Origin: Planctomycetaceae bacterium
GTDB taxonomy: Bacteria > Planctomycetota > Phycisphaerae > Phycisphaerales > SM1A02
Length of the DNA: 64,000 bases
Reading direction: 5' to 3'
Assembly (NCBI GenBank): GCA_947492385.1
Contig: CANLMX010000004.1
Coordinates: 26,665-90,664, forward strand
Shown: positions 42,201-52,268 of the stretch, one piece after another
How the letters are laid out: every line of letters starts with the position of its first letter
Position numbering within the stretch: the stretch's first letter is position 1
Translations under genes and position numbers: made by a program
Notes under the pieces: model-generated
The model's input: the letters and a program-made list of their open reading frames with translations, nothing else
The model's database searches: none
What the model was told of the DNA's origin: nothing

Positions 42201-42910
42201 ACGCGGCGCCACGCACCGAACGTCCCGTCGCGCTCGATGCGGTACTCAGCCTCGACGCGCATGGATGACTCGTCGCCACGCACGTGGCGGGCCCGGAGCG
42301 CGAGTGCTGGGCCCCGCGCGCGCACGGCGCTCCCCATGTCTGCCTCGACCATCGTGCGCGCCGGCCATGACACGTCGGCGAATGGGTTCGCCAGCCTGCG
42401 CAGCCCGATCGAGGCAAGGTCGGGCGACAGCCATGCCAATGCCGCGGCCGCCACCGCCGCACCGCAGGCCCATCCCGTCGCACGCCGGACCGGGGCGGCA
42501 TCCACGCGGATCGCGCGCGGCATCGCCGCCATCCCGTCCCGGATGGCATTCTCGGCCAATGACTGTGCCCCCGACCCCGTGCGCGCCGTCGCAAGGTCTG
42601 CCGCGATGGCCAGGCCACGCACGCCCTCGGCTCGTTCGACGCGAAGGGCAACCTCCACGAGCGGTGGATGGAATCGGAAGGCGGGAATCACGCGCCAGCG
42701 AAGCCATGACACCCCGGCGACGACCAAGGCAATGTCCTCGGACAGCCGCAGCCAGGACGGCAGGCGAAGCGCGCGATCCAAGGCCACCGCGGCAAGCACC
42801 GCCGCGACGCCGAACGCAAGTGCCAGCATGCACCGTTCAACGACCAGCATCCGTCGCAGGCGCGCGCGCGCCGCATGCAGGGGTCCAAGGATGCCGTCAT
42901 GGGGATTCAT
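39269..42910 (-). CDS. Large membrane protein with long coiled-coil region (DUF4175-like)
   Basis: 1213 residues from ATG 42908-42910, which overlaps the stop of the upstream gene (ATGA). Two to three transmembrane helices lie in the first ~200 residues (VVERCMLALAFGVAAVLAAV and a later Ala-rich helix). A beta-rich extracellular part follows (about 220-520), then a very long helical, Arg/Gln/Glu-rich coiled-coil region (about 540-1150). The layout matches the DUF4175-like proteins of moxR operons. Function unknown. A role on the cell surface, perhaps linked with the vWA proteins of the same operon, is inferred. Confidence 0.82.
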   Translation of the reverse strand: MNPHDGILGPLHAARARLRRMLVVERCMLALAFGVAAVLAAVALDRALRLPSWLRLSEDIALVVAGVSWLRWRVIPAFRFHPPLVEVALRVERAEGVRGLAIAADLATARTGSGAQSLAENAIRDGMAAMPRAIRVDAAPVRRATGWACGAAVAAAALAWLSPDLASIGLRRLANPFADVSWPARTMVEADMGSAVRARGPALALRARHVRGDESSMRVEAEYRIERDGTFGAWRRVVLPVQPGGAFERLVEADGDRVEVVFRTEDMETAPTVVRLVPPPAVRAASLVVEPPSYVRGTVDRRTADLGTGMDRRATVSPPVLAGSRVAITLDVDGAMGPTTGDGREAWIASTFALSGTEGAGALVGFTLDEDAPSRWTVGWVASGRGVLEVRLVGEGGVGPTDRIAFEVPAIEDAAPSVAIVEPVADEAVTPQASPVVRAEARDDLGITELTIEATLQRAGGEPIAQPSVDGSTGQAASAERTLDLRAMGVNPGDRVTCVARARDAYEAGGVRREPVASAPRVFRIIAPTELTDQVRSRLGQMREAAERLRNEQAELRARADGLAERANGRAPGPGNGQADASAPVDPPSAEEKSQLAAAEGRMSERIGAFERSLDELAGRLERNGTDGDGLKATIDDARDDARRAAQRAQEATRSLESTEPGEEVESGVDSKDSSAASTQGNQAQRMERAARQAADAEQALADLESALQRDRETAELARRVDRLSERVDAARRASREATDRAIGRSREQLGEAARAELDRAAQAASEAAAEARDLVDDLERRAQEVEREETPEPGLAEALREAAREADERGLARQLEQAAQQTQQNQGQASQQSQQLAQEAVQAMQQAMRSQRRARTEELRRRMTEVTEAMRALLARVEERVLPVQQLDATDADAVDREARALLELSRRAAGVSEQAAQSGSEFRRSAGLVMQGSGQLDESATSLRAVPVDGASSQASLGAARASIQDALEAAQRAREDAERAAENQRRAELREVYATILERQRSVRGGTEATLPAPGSAADRRTLLESRRLGTEQSAVTELLRNAAARQDLASSELFLASTQEMVGASGAAGQDLWSGAPSRRTLLLQGEVEAGIAALMEALADPPEPDDPFADEPEQGAGGGGEGGGQGMPGGQSRVPPIAELRLLRTMAQRVLDDTAAAEALGAAERDAYLGRVAERQRRITELGERWVKSMRPPAPAVEPAAPADGGAP

Positions 42911-45222
42911 GCGAGCCTCGACATTCTCCGCAGGACCCACTCGGCGAGCAGCAACATCATCACCAGGATCAACGCCGCAGGACTGGTGCGGAGGTCGTCG
43001 CGGATCGGATCCTCGGTGACCACCGATCGATTCGGAAGGCGTGCCATGAGGCCCGCTGCATCCGCCGGATCGACCACGGTTCCGCCCGTCTCGCGCGCGA
43101 GCCGCTCAAGGAGCGGGCGGTCGCTCTCGGCGTCACGCAGCTCCGCGTCGTCGCGGACGGCTTCGAGCACGGCTCCGTCCCCACTGCGCGCCCGGAGTTC
43201 CGGATCCCTGGGGCGGATGGTCCATCGGCCCGGCTGCTCGGCGACGAGCGTGGCCTCGTAGGTCCCCGATTCCGTGCGCCGGGCCTCCAGTTCGACCATG
43301 CCGCCCGGTTCCGACGAGGCCTCGAGCATCACGGTCGCACGCCCCTCGCCCGACGGCAGTTCCACTTCCACGCGCACCGCATCGCCCACGGTGCATCGCT
43401 GCGGATCGACCGCCACGCGCACTTCCTCAGAACCCAGGCCAAGCGACGGACGGGCCATGGCGCGAAGGAGCTGCACCCAGAAGCGCTCGGGATACGCCTC
43501 GCCACGGCCGTTGCGCCAGCGCCATGTCTCGTCCGTGCCCACATAGAGCACGTTCCCCGCCCCGAACCGCATCGCCACGACCACGGGATGCTGCGCCCCG
43601 TCGATCGCCTGCACCGACTCGGCGAGCGTCTCGGCCGCGGGCTTGAGCGACGAGGGAGCGATCCGCTGCGCCCATTCCATCCGCGCCCACTCCTCGTCGG
43701 GTGACGAGAGTTCGGCAGGAAATGCGGCCTTCGGGTCGTCCGCAAGCCGAAGCACGCCGGCCCGCGCAGCAACGTCGGTGGGGCGAAGGTTCACGGGATC
43801 GGGAAGCCGGTCAAGCTCGTACGGTCCGGTGAACGGGAGCAGGTCCTCGAACGCGGTGCCGGCCCACGAACGCGGCATGTTGCGCGGCCCACCGATGAGC
43901 ACGAGCCCGATGCCACGTTCGTCCACCGCCCGGCGCACCTCGGAGAGTTGTTCGGACGAGAAGAACCCTGCCGGCATGTCGCCGATCACGACCAGGTCGA
44001 AGCGCTCGAACTCCTCGCGCGTGCGCGGCAGGCGCGCGATGGGCGTGTTGCCCTCCTGCGCGAACTCACGATCCGCCGAAAGCAGCATCACCGAACTCTC
44101 GATCGACCGCTCGCGCTGCATGAGGTTCTTGAGGTACCGGTACTCCCAGCGCGGGTAGCCCTCGACGTACAGCACGCGCAGCGGCCGATCCACGAGCGTG
44201 ACCGGAACCGCGCGCCGGTCGTTCGCGGGCACGAGGTCGCGCGTCGATGCGGGGTCGATCACGCGGACCTCCCAGGCGGCCACTCCCGTTCCCTGCGGCA
44301 CAGACACCAACTGCACCTCGTCGCGTGCTGGCCCATCGCCTTCCGCATCCGCCGCCGCGACATCGGCGCGGTCGAGCACGGTTCCCGTGGCCGCGTCGAC
44401 CAGCTCGACGCGCACCGCGCGCGAACGCATCGGGCCACGCCGCTCGATGGTCGCCTGCACCGGCACGATGTCTCGCACGAACGCGCGCCGTGGTGCCTCG
44501 GCGGCGGCGATCGATGCATCGCCGAGCGCGCGCGCGGAGCCGAGGGCCACCGATGACACGGCCACGCCCTCGGATTGGAGCCGCCGGACCAACCCGCGGT
44601 CGGGTGGGTCCGTGGTCCGGCCGTCGGTGACGAGCACGATCGACGAGATCGGGCGACCTGCGCCCCGCGACAGCGCCTCATCGATGGCGCGTGCAAGCAA
44701 CGTGCGCGGTCCCGAAGCGTTGCCTGGGTCGACCGACCCATCGCCTGCCGGCACGAGTTGGCCAAGTTGCTCGGAGAACGCGAACCACATGGCGCGATGC
44801 TCCTTGCCGGTGACGCGCAGCGCGCCGGCAGGGCCGACCAGCGTCCGCAGCACGGTGTCTCGCGCCTGCCAGCCGCCGCCCGGCGCTTCCATGTCCTCCA
44901 CCTCGAGCGAACGGCTCCGGTCGATGAGCATCAGCACGGCATCGGGCTCGACCCGCTCGCGCGGGACCTCGAGCACCGGGCCGCATGCGAGCGCAGCCAG
45001 CACCACCAGCACGGCCGACCGGAGTGCCACGAATGCCCGGGTGCGCATCGCTGAGGGAGCCATGCGCCGATAGGTCATCCACGCCAGCGCCACTGCCGCG
45101 GCCACGACGATGACCCATGCCCATGCCGGCAGCGGGGTGGTCCATGCGAACCGGACGTCGACCGCGTCCGCCGGGACGGCATCGAGACCGAGCAGCCAGC
45201 GCACCATGGACGACCCGATCAT
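42907..45222 (-). CDS. vWA-like and glutamine-amidotransferase-like membrane protein
   Basis: 771 residues from ATG 45220-45222, chosen because it overlaps the upstream stop (ATGA). Two N-terminal helices (WAWVIVVAAAVALAWMTY and FVALRSAVLVVLAALACG), a von Willebrand A-like region beginning VLMLIDRSRSLEVED with SSIVLVTDGRTTDPP, and a class I amidotransferase-like region around RVLYVEGYPRWEYRYLKNLM and GLVLIGGPRNMPRSW. A helix (AALILVMMLLLAEWVLRR) closes it. Similar fused proteins occur in planctomycete moxR operons. No catalytic triad is claimed. Confidence 0.8.
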   Translation of the reverse strand: MIGSSMVRWLLGLDAVPADAVDVRFAWTTPLPAWAWVIVVAAAVALAWMTYRRMAPSAMRTRAFVALRSAVLVVLAALACGPVLEVPRERVEPDAVLMLIDRSRSLEVEDMEAPGGGWQARDTVLRTLVGPAGALRVTGKEHRAMWFAFSEQLGQLVPAGDGSVDPGNASGPRTLLARAIDEALSRGAGRPISSIVLVTDGRTTDPPDRGLVRRLQSEGVAVSSVALGSARALGDASIAAAEAPRRAFVRDIVPVQATIERRGPMRSRAVRVELVDAATGTVLDRADVAAADAEGDGPARDEVQLVSVPQGTGVAAWEVRVIDPASTRDLVPANDRRAVPVTLVDRPLRVLYVEGYPRWEYRYLKNLMQRERSIESSVMLLSADREFAQEGNTPIARLPRTREEFERFDLVVIGDMPAGFFSSEQLSEVRRAVDERGIGLVLIGGPRNMPRSWAGTAFEDLLPFTGPYELDRLPDPVNLRPTDVAARAGVLRLADDPKAAFPAELSSPDEEWARMEWAQRIAPSSLKPAAETLAESVQAIDGAQHPVVVAMRFGAGNVLYVGTDETWRWRNGRGEAYPERFWVQLLRAMARPSLGLGSEEVRVAVDPQRCTVGDAVRVEVELPSGEGRATVMLEASSEPGGMVELEARRTESGTYEATLVAEQPGRWTIRPRDPELRARSGDGAVLEAVRDDAELRDAESDRPLLERLARETGGTVVDPADAAGLMARLPNRSVVTEDPIRDDLRTSPAALILVMMLLLAEWVLRRMSRLA

Positions 45223-47426
45223 GCGGCCCTCCCGGCGGCGATGCGCACCGTTGCATGGACCGGTCCGGACCCCGAGGGGCGTGCATGGGAGAACCGGCGT
45301 GCCAGCACGCTCTCGAGCACCGCCATCGCCAGGCACGCCACGAGCATCCACGCGGCAATCGCCGTGGCCGGACCTTCGTCGGTTGAAGTCGACTCATTGC
45401 CCTCCCGCTCCGCGCCCGAACCCATGACGGTGCCGACCGTCGAGAGCCATGTCGATGCACGCTCTGGGTCGCTCGGCCGGACCGACGCGGCTGCGGGTTC
45501 GACGGTGACCGCGAATGCTCCGCGAGGGTCGCCTCGCGAATCCACCATCTCGTACGTCCCTGCGCGGTCGAACGCCGCGACCGTGCGCCCGCCGGCACCC
45601 ACCGGAACCGAACGCACGCCCACGAGCGGTGCGCCATCGAAGTCCACCGGACGGAGCTCGGCGATCCCAGGTCGGTCGATCAGCGCCACGGACCCGACGG
45701 TCGCCTGCAGGCCGCTCCCTGCACGCCGCCGTGCCTCGGCCGCGATCTCCTGCCACAGGGGCACCATGAACGGCTTGAGCGGGATGGTCGTCCAAGCCGG
45801 ATCCATCGCGACCGCGAAGAGGGTGACCGAACCACGAGCACCCGCCGGTGACCATTGCATCACGACCGGGCCCGCACCGGGCGCAGACAGCACCACCGAG
45901 GCGTCGGTGGGTGCGACCTCCACCCGGATCGTGCGCGACACATCGACCGCACCCGCAAGCTGCGGGAGCTCCGCCATGATCGCGCTCAGCACCCCGGATT
46001 CACGACGCACCGCCTCGACAGGCGCCGGAACCGGAAGGTCCGACGCATCGACCGACGCCGGCCACGGCATCCCGAGCACGTCCCGCATCGCGCGCGTCCA
46101 AGGGTGCACCCGTTCGCGGGCCGCCGGGAGCACGATGCACGAACCACCCCGCTCGACGAACGCGGCGAGGACGCGCCACTGCGCGTCGCCGAGTACGTGC
46201 GGCTGGGCCACCACCACGAGGTCCGCGGTCGCACATGAACGCGCGTCGAACGACGCGGGGTCCATCAGGACGATGTCCACCGCAGGCGGATCGGATGGTG
46301 CGAGCGCCCGCGCGATCCAGTCGCCCTGCGAGAGCCGGTCGATCCCGGCGCCGTCGAACGTGCGCCGGTCGACGATCACCGCCCGGATCCGCTCGCTCGC
46401 CGCAAGGACCGTCGCGCGAGTGTCGTCGATCGGCTGCGCATCCGCCTCGATCGTGGCGATGACGGCGCACGGCCGGGCGCGCGCGGCGTCGCCGATTCCT
46501 GCGCGCTCGACCACCGGGACCGCAATCTCCCGTGCACGCTCGCCCGGCGAAAGCGTCACAACGCGCTCGCCCGGCGACGCGAGGTTCGGCCCAAGGACCC
46601 GGACCGTCCGGGTGACCGCGGCATCGCCGCGATCCCGCTCGACGACCACCTTCACGACGGGTGCCGCGTCCGACGTCGCGCCCGCCGGGCGTTCCGCGCG
46701 GATGGACGAGATTCGCACGTTGTCGCCCGTCGCCGCCGGCGTGGGCATCACCGAGACACGGATCGGGGCATCCTCGCCGCGCACCGCCGGGAGCGCCGCA
46801 AATGCGCGCACGCTCCCCTCGCGCATGGCGCTTGCCACGAAGAGCTCGCGTGCCGTCCCATCCGCCTCGGGATGCGCAAGGACCGTGCACGCCGTGGCGA
46901 TGGCGGCAGCCAGGTCGCCGGCCACCTCGCTCGACGACAGTGCATCGAGCCGTCGCACCGAACCCGAGACGTCCATCGAGCCCGGTTCGCCCGCGCCGTC
47001 GCCAGGACGGGTGGAGCGCACGATCGCCACCCGGTCACCGGGAGCGAGGCCATCGACCATGGCGCGCGCCGCGGCGACCGAGACCGAGAGCGCGGTCCCG
47101 TCCTGAAGGCGCTCGTTCGAGGCCGCTCCGTCATCGACCACGATCGCAAGCGTCCGCGCGCGGCGACCCGACGCGACCGCCGCGCCGATGAACGGACCGG
47201 CGATGGCCCCCGCGGCCAGCGCAACCACGAGGCAGCGCACGGCGAGCAACAGCCATCGCTCCAGGCGTCGACGCCGCTCCACGCGCCGGATCGCCTCGCG
47301 GAGCAGGTCCATGGCGGCCCACTCGTATGGCCGCCGCCGCCTGCGGAGCATGAGGTGCACCAGCACCGGAACGGCCACGCACAGCGCGCCGGCGACCGCA
47401 AGCCCGGGCGATGCGAAGCCGATCAT
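45219..47426 (-). CDS. BatA-like membrane protein with vWA-like domain
   Basis: 735 residues. The N-terminal BatA (aerotolerance) signature is AVPVLVHLMLRRRRRPYEWA followed by AMDLLREAIRRVERRRRLER and a helix. A vWA-like domain starts at TLAIVVDDGAASNERLQDG, where the classical DxSxS is altered. A long beta-rich middle and a C-terminal helix (AIAAWMLVACLAMAVLESVL) complete it. Start ATG 47424-47426 overlaps the DUF58 stop by ATGA. It likely interacts with the DUF58 and MoxR products. Confidence 0.83.
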   Translation of the reverse strand: MIGFASPGLAVAGALCVAVPVLVHLMLRRRRRPYEWAAMDLLREAIRRVERRRRLERWLLLAVRCLVVALAAGAIAGPFIGAAVASGRRARTLAIVVDDGAASNERLQDGTALSVSVAAARAMVDGLAPGDRVAIVRSTRPGDGAGEPGSMDVSGSVRRLDALSSSEVAGDLAAAIATACTVLAHPEADGTARELFVASAMREGSVRAFAALPAVRGEDAPIRVSVMPTPAATGDNVRISSIRAERPAGATSDAAPVVKVVVERDRGDAAVTRTVRVLGPNLASPGERVVTLSPGERAREIAVPVVERAGIGDAARARPCAVIATIEADAQPIDDTRATVLAASERIRAVIVDRRTFDGAGIDRLSQGDWIARALAPSDPPAVDIVLMDPASFDARSCATADLVVVAQPHVLGDAQWRVLAAFVERGGSCIVLPAARERVHPWTRAMRDVLGMPWPASVDASDLPVPAPVEAVRRESGVLSAIMAELPQLAGAVDVSRTIRVEVAPTDASVVLSAPGAGPVVMQWSPAGARGSVTLFAVAMDPAWTTIPLKPFMVPLWQEIAAEARRRAGSGLQATVGSVALIDRPGIAELRPVDFDGAPLVGVRSVPVGAGGRTVAAFDRAGTYEMVDSRGDPRGAFAVTVEPAAASVRPSDPERASTWLSTVGTVMGSGAEREGNESTSTDEGPATAIAAWMLVACLAMAVLESVLARRFSHARPSGSGPVHATVRIAAGRAA

Positions 47427-48370
47427 CGGACGCTCCCGCCGAGCATCCGCTCGCGCCGGGCCAGCAGTGCCGCCAGCGCGGGACCGACCGAGTCGTGCGT
47501 GTCGAGGCGCACGAGGTCGAATCCGAACCCGCGCACGACGCGCTCGAGCGCTCGCTCGTCCTCGTCCAGCACCTGCAGGTACGCATCGCGCACCGCACGC
47601 GCATCGACCTCCATGGATGGCTCGCCCTCGAGCCCCTCGAACGGCGCTTCCTCGTCGATTTCGAAGCGGAGCTCGGCCCGGTCGAGCGTGCGGAGCAGCA
47701 CCACGTCGTGGCCACGATGGCGCAGCCGTGCGAGCGCATCACGCACCTGCGTGACCGGGATCAGGAAGTCCGATGCAATCATCACGAGTGCCCGGTTCGG
47801 CGTGCGCGCCAGCAATTCGTCCACCGAACGTCCGAGGTCCGCCTTCCCGTCGACCGCGTGGGTCGACAGGCACTGCACCACCGCGCGCCAGTGCCCCTGC
47901 GCATTCGAGCACCGCGTCGAGGCGGAGATGCCGGAACCGAACATCGAGACCGAGACGCGGTCGCGCTGGCTGAGCGCCATGAATGCCATCGCGGCGGCCG
48001 CCGCGGTCGCATGGTCGAACTTCGTCCAGCGCACGTTTCCGGCCTTCGTCCCGCCCCATCCTTCCTTTAGTCCGAGCGTCCCGAACCGCATGCTCCCCGA
48101 CGCATCGACCATCAGGTGCACGTCGAGGTTGGTCTCCTGCTGGAATCGCTTGAGGTACAGCTTGTCGCTGCGCCCGAACACCTTCCAGTCGATGTGGCGC
48201 ACGGGGTCGCCGGGCACGTACTGCCGATGCTCGGCGAACTCGACCGCCAACCCCTGGTAGGGGGAGCGATGCATGCCGCTCATGACGCCCTCGGCGATCC
48301 GCTTCGCGCGGACCTCGAACGGCCCGAGCTGGGCCAGCGTCTCGGGGGCCAGGTACTGCTCGGCGCGCAC
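47423..48370 (-). CDS. DUF58 domain protein
   Basis: 315 residues from GTG 48368-48370. The DUF58 core VEFAEHRQYVPGDPVRHIDW, then KVFGRSDKLYLKRF, and a vWA-like MIDAS start LMVDASGSM are plain. Such proteins accompany MoxR AAA+ ATPases, which act as chaperones for metal insertion or complex assembly. It begins 30 bases after the moxR stop and is followed by the BatA-like gene through an ATGA overlap. Confidence 0.92.
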   Translation of the reverse strand: MRAEQYLAPETLAQLGPFEVRAKRIAEGVMSGMHRSPYQGLAVEFAEHRQYVPGDPVRHIDWKVFGRSDKLYLKRFQQETNLDVHLMVDASGSMRFGTLGLKEGWGGTKAGNVRWTKFDHATAAAAAMAFMALSQRDRVSVSMFGSGISASTRCSNAQGHWRAVVQCLSTHAVDGKADLGRSVDELLARTPNRALVMIASDFLIPVTQVRDALARLRHRGHDVVLLRTLDRAELRFEIDEEAPFEGLEGEPSMEVDARAVRDAYLQVLDEDERALERVVRGFGFDLVRLDTHDSVGPALAALLARRERMLGGSVR

Positions 48371-48400
48371 GCGGCGGTCGCCTCCGTCAGGTCAGTGGTT

Positions 48401-49465
<1,065 letters not shown>

Positions 49466-49471
49466 CGACGA

Positions 49472-49479
49472 AGTATAGT
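49472..49479. promoter_or_regulatory. Shared, near-symmetric -10 region for moxR and fpg
   Basis: AGTATAGT holds TATAGT on the plus strand (49474-49479, eight bases before the fpg TTG) and TATACT on the minus strand (49477 to 49472, six bases before the moxR ATG). The wider stretch CGAAGTATAGTTCG is symmetric but for the central pairs. Confidence 0.6.
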
Positions 49480-49487
49480 TCGACGCC

Positions 49488-50339
49488 TTGCCGGAATTGC
49501 CGGAAATCGAGTCGATCCGCCGAGCGCTCGAGCGTTCGATCGTGGGTCAGCGCATCGAATCCGCCGTCCTTGGTCCGCATGACCTTCGCGCGCGAGGTGC
49601 AGGCAGGGCACGGATCACGCCACGGCACGGGAAGGCATGGGCCACGCCGCAGGAGCTCCTTGTCGGGGGACGCGTGGCTTCGCTCGAACGACGCGGGAAG
49701 CAGCTCGGCATCGTGGTCGATGACGGCCGGGCGCTCGTCGTGCAGCTCGGGATGTCGGGACAGCTGCTCGTCATGCACGAGGCGCCTGCGACGCATCGCC
49801 ACGTCACGTGGTCGCTGTCCGGGCGCGGTGCGGAGGTGCTGGTGTTCCGGGATCCGAGGCGGTTCGGGGGAATCGTCCCGCACGGGCGCGTGCAGGCGAT
49901 GCTCGATCGATGGGAACGCGAGCTCGGTCCCGATGGGCTCGACACGGCGCGTGCGCCGGTCGAACGGCTGTGCCGTGGTGCGCGGCACGTAAAGGCGGCG
50001 CTGCTCGACCAGTCGTTGGTTGCCGGCATCGGAAACATCTACGCCGACGAAGCGCTGCATGCCGCCGGCATCCGGCCCTCGCGCCGCTGCAATCGACTGA
50101 CCCATGACGAGGCGGCACGTGTGCTCGAAGAGGCACGACGCATCATGAGACGTTCCGTCTCCCAAGGCGGAACGTCCTTGCGCGACCATGTGCTCCCCCA
50201 GGGCGACCCCGGGGCGGCACGGCGCCTGATCCAGGCCTATGGTCGCACGGGGCTTCCCTGCCATGGCTGCGGGTTGCCCTTGAAGGGCGGACGGATCGCC
50301 GGTCGTGCGACCACCTGGTGCACGAAGTGCCAGCGATAA
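49488..50339 (+). CDS. fpg: Formamidopyrimidine-DNA glycosylase
   Basis: 283 residues from TTG, so the mature protein starts PELPEIES, with the catalytic N-terminal proline. It removes 8-oxoguanine and formamidopyrimidines and cuts the strand. The lysine near residue 65 ([10 protein letters not shown]), [17 protein letters not shown] and the zinc finger [14 protein letters not shown] at the end are all present. The gene is divergent from moxR. The start is unusual (TTG), but the PELPE sequence leaves no doubt. Confidence 0.95.
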   Translation: MPELPEIESIRRALERSIVGQRIESAVLGPHDLRARGAGRARITPRHGKAWATPQELLVGGRVASLERRGKQLGIVVDDGRALVVQLGMSGQLLVMHEAPATHRHVTWSLSGRGAEVLVFRDPRRFGGIVPHGRVQAMLDRWERELGPDGLDTARAPVERLCRGARHVKAALLDQSLVAGIGNIYADEALHAAGIRPSRRCNRLTHDEAARVLEEARRIMRRSVSQGGTSLRDHVLPQGDPGAARRLIQAYGRTGLPCHGCGLPLKGGRIAGRATTWCTKCQR

Positions 50340-50670
50340 CGCGGCAGCGCCGGCACACCGCACGATGTCGAACAGGTTTGGAAACGATCAAGAAAGATCA
50401 TTCCCTCTCTCCTCGTAAGGAGTGTTGTCGATCTGTGGACAACTCGGGGCGCACGCGCATAAGTCCATGAGGTGCGCGTGTATGCATTGCGGGGCCCCAC
50501 CCGCACGACATGTCAACTGGGTTTCGATGGTCGCCACGAAACGATCATCCCCATGAGCCGATCACCCGACCAAGGCCACCCCAGCGGCCGAACGCACGAA
50601 GCGCGTCCGATAGCAACCCGCATCCATGGACATGATCCGTCGGCAACCGACAGCCTGTCCGCCGGTTCCG
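50340..50670. other. 331-base gap between fpg and dnaA, with one DnaA-box-like site
   Basis: Convergent gap after fpg and after dnaA. TTGTCCACA, a DnaA-box-like sequence, is on the minus strand (50434-50442, read TGTGGACAA). The neighbouring stretch 50360-50430 is clearly less GC-rich than the surroundings. Small inverted repeats are GTTGTC/GACAAC around the box and CACGCGC/GCGCGTG at about 50452-50482. I see no coding gene. A single box is too little to call an origin. Confidence 0.4.
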
Positions 50671-52065
50671 TCAGGCCTCACCGCGGGTGAGCACCTGTTC
50701 GATCCGGGCCACGTCGCTGCCGAGGGCGGGATCGCTCTGCGAGCGCGTCGCCACGGTGCGCACGGCATGCATCACGGTGGTGTGGTCGCGCCCGCCGAAA
50801 TAGCCACCGATCTCCTCGAGCGAGAATCGCGTGTGCTTGCGCGCGAGCCACATGCACACCTGGCGCGGCAGCGCAATGCTCTTGTGGCGGCGCTTCGACA
50901 TCAGGTCGCTGAGCTTGATGTCGTAGTAGTGCGTCACGGCCTCGATGATCTGCTGGATCGTCGGTTGCGCGGGTTCGCTTCCCGCCGCCGGCCGCCCATC
51001 GGCGATGGCCTGCTTCGCAAGCTCCAGCGTGATCGGCTGGCCCGTGGCCATGGCGATCCCGCGCAGGCGCGCAAGCGCGCCCTCGAGCTCGCGGATGTTC
51101 GCGTCGATGCGCGCGGCCACGTAGGCGGGCACGTCGTCCGGAAGCTCCAGGTCGTGCAGCCTGGCCTTTGCCTTCAGGATCTCGACGCGCGTCTCGTACG
51201 CCGGGCGGTCGATGCGCGCCACGAGGCCGCTGTTGAACCGGCTCACCAGGCGTTCCTCGAGGTCGGGAATGTCCGATGGCGCCGCGTCCGAGCTCAGCAC
51301 CAGCTGCTTTCCGCCCTGGTAGAGCGCGTTGAAGGTGTGGAAGAACTCCTCCTGCGTCTGCTCGTGGCGCGACAGGAAGTGGATGTCGTCGATCACCAGC
51401 ACGTCGGCGTTCCGGAAGCGGTGCCTGAACTCGTGCATGCGGCCCGCGCGCACCGCTTCGTGGAACACGTCCATGAAGGTGCTGCACGAGATGTACGCGA
51501 TCCGCACCGAAGGGTCGCGCCGCAGCATGTCTTGGCAGATCGCCTGCAGCAGGTGCGTCTTGCCGAGCCCCACGCCACCATGGACGAAGAACGGGTTGTA
51601 GGAGCGCCCGGGCTTCTGGGCCACTGCCTGTGCGGCAGCGTGTGCCAGCCGGTTTGTCGGACCGACCACGAACGTGTCGAACACGTAGTCGGGCGACAGC
51701 AGGATGCGCTCGTCGAAGAGCGCTTCAGGAGACGGGGCCTGCACGTTCGTCGGGGCCGGGGCCGCGGCCTCGGGAACGCGTTCCCCCACGAACTTGACCC
51801 CGACCAGCCGGCCGGTCGCCGCGGCTGCAGCCGCGGTGAACGGGGGGACGCAGCACCGCTGGAGGTACGAAAGCCGCACCGGCTCCTCGACCAGCAGCGT
51901 AAGGTTCGCGCCGTCCAGCCCAAGCACCTCGATGTCGTCGAACCAATGCCGGCACACCTCGGAATGGTGCTTGCGCAGGTGCTCGAACAGACGCTGCCGG
52001 ACGGGCCCGAGCGCCGCCCCGCCGCCCCGCGCGTCATCGTGTCCATGCGGGGTTCGTGCGGGCAT
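50671..52065 (-). CDS. dnaA: Chromosomal replication initiator DnaA
   Basis: 464 residues. The Walker A motif GGVGLGKTH is at 163-171, Walker B VLVIDDIHFLS at about 223, and the DNA-binding domain ends with ALPRQVCMWLARKHTRFSLE and GGRDHTTVMHAVRTV. It opens the origin and loads the replicative helicase. ATG 52063-52065 has AGGAC upstream. dnaN is not adjacent; fpg and an RNase Z-like gene flank it. Confidence 0.96.
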   Translation of the reverse strand: MPARTPHGHDDARGGGAALGPVRQRLFEHLRKHHSEVCRHWFDDIEVLGLDGANLTLLVEEPVRLSYLQRCCVPPFTAAAAAATGRLVGVKFVGERVPEAAAPAPTNVQAPSPEALFDERILLSPDYVFDTFVVGPTNRLAHAAAQAVAQKPGRSYNPFFVHGGVGLGKTHLLQAICQDMLRRDPSVRIAYISCSTFMDVFHEAVRAGRMHEFRHRFRNADVLVIDDIHFLSRHEQTQEEFFHTFNALYQGGKQLVLSSDAAPSDIPDLEERLVSRFNSGLVARIDRPAYETRVEILKAKARLHDLELPDDVPAYVAARIDANIRELEGALARLRGIAMATGQPITLELAKQAIADGRPAAGSEPAQPTIQQIIEAVTHYYDIKLSDLMSKRRHKSIALPRQVCMWLARKHTRFSLEEIGGYFGGRDHTTVMHAVRTVATRSQSDPALGSDVARIEQVLTRGEA

Positions 52066-52125
52066 GCGAATCGTCCTGTCCTTCGGAAAGGCTGCGCGCA
52101 GCGTCCCAGGGGACGCCGATTCCCC

Positions 52126-52141
52126 CCGGCGCCGGCGCCGG
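52126..52141. repeat. 16-base perfect palindrome upstream of dnaA
   Basis: CCGGCGCCGGCGCCGG in the gap upstream of dnaA. It could be an operator, but such palindromes arise easily in GC-rich DNA. Confidence 0.5.
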
Positions 52142-52268
52142 TCTGGGGAAGTGAGTCATGATGGATTGCGCGGAGAAGTCTTGCCCACCACGCCGCGCGA
52201 ACAGCGAGCGCAATGTAGGCCGGGCCCGCCCGACCGTCAACCGTTTCGCGGTGACGTGCCGGATCCGC

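Noticed and set aside
40014..43019. Plus-strand frame of 1001 residues opposite the DUF4175-like gene
   Set aside because: Ser/Ala/Arg-rich shadow of a helical Arg/Gln/Glu-rich coding strand. The minus-strand gene is fixed by stop/start overlaps at both ends.
52126..52141. Operator palindrome controlling dnaA
   Set aside because: Kept only as a repeat. CCGGCGCCGG-type palindromes are expected by chance in such GC-rich DNA, and no second copy or regulator is seen.
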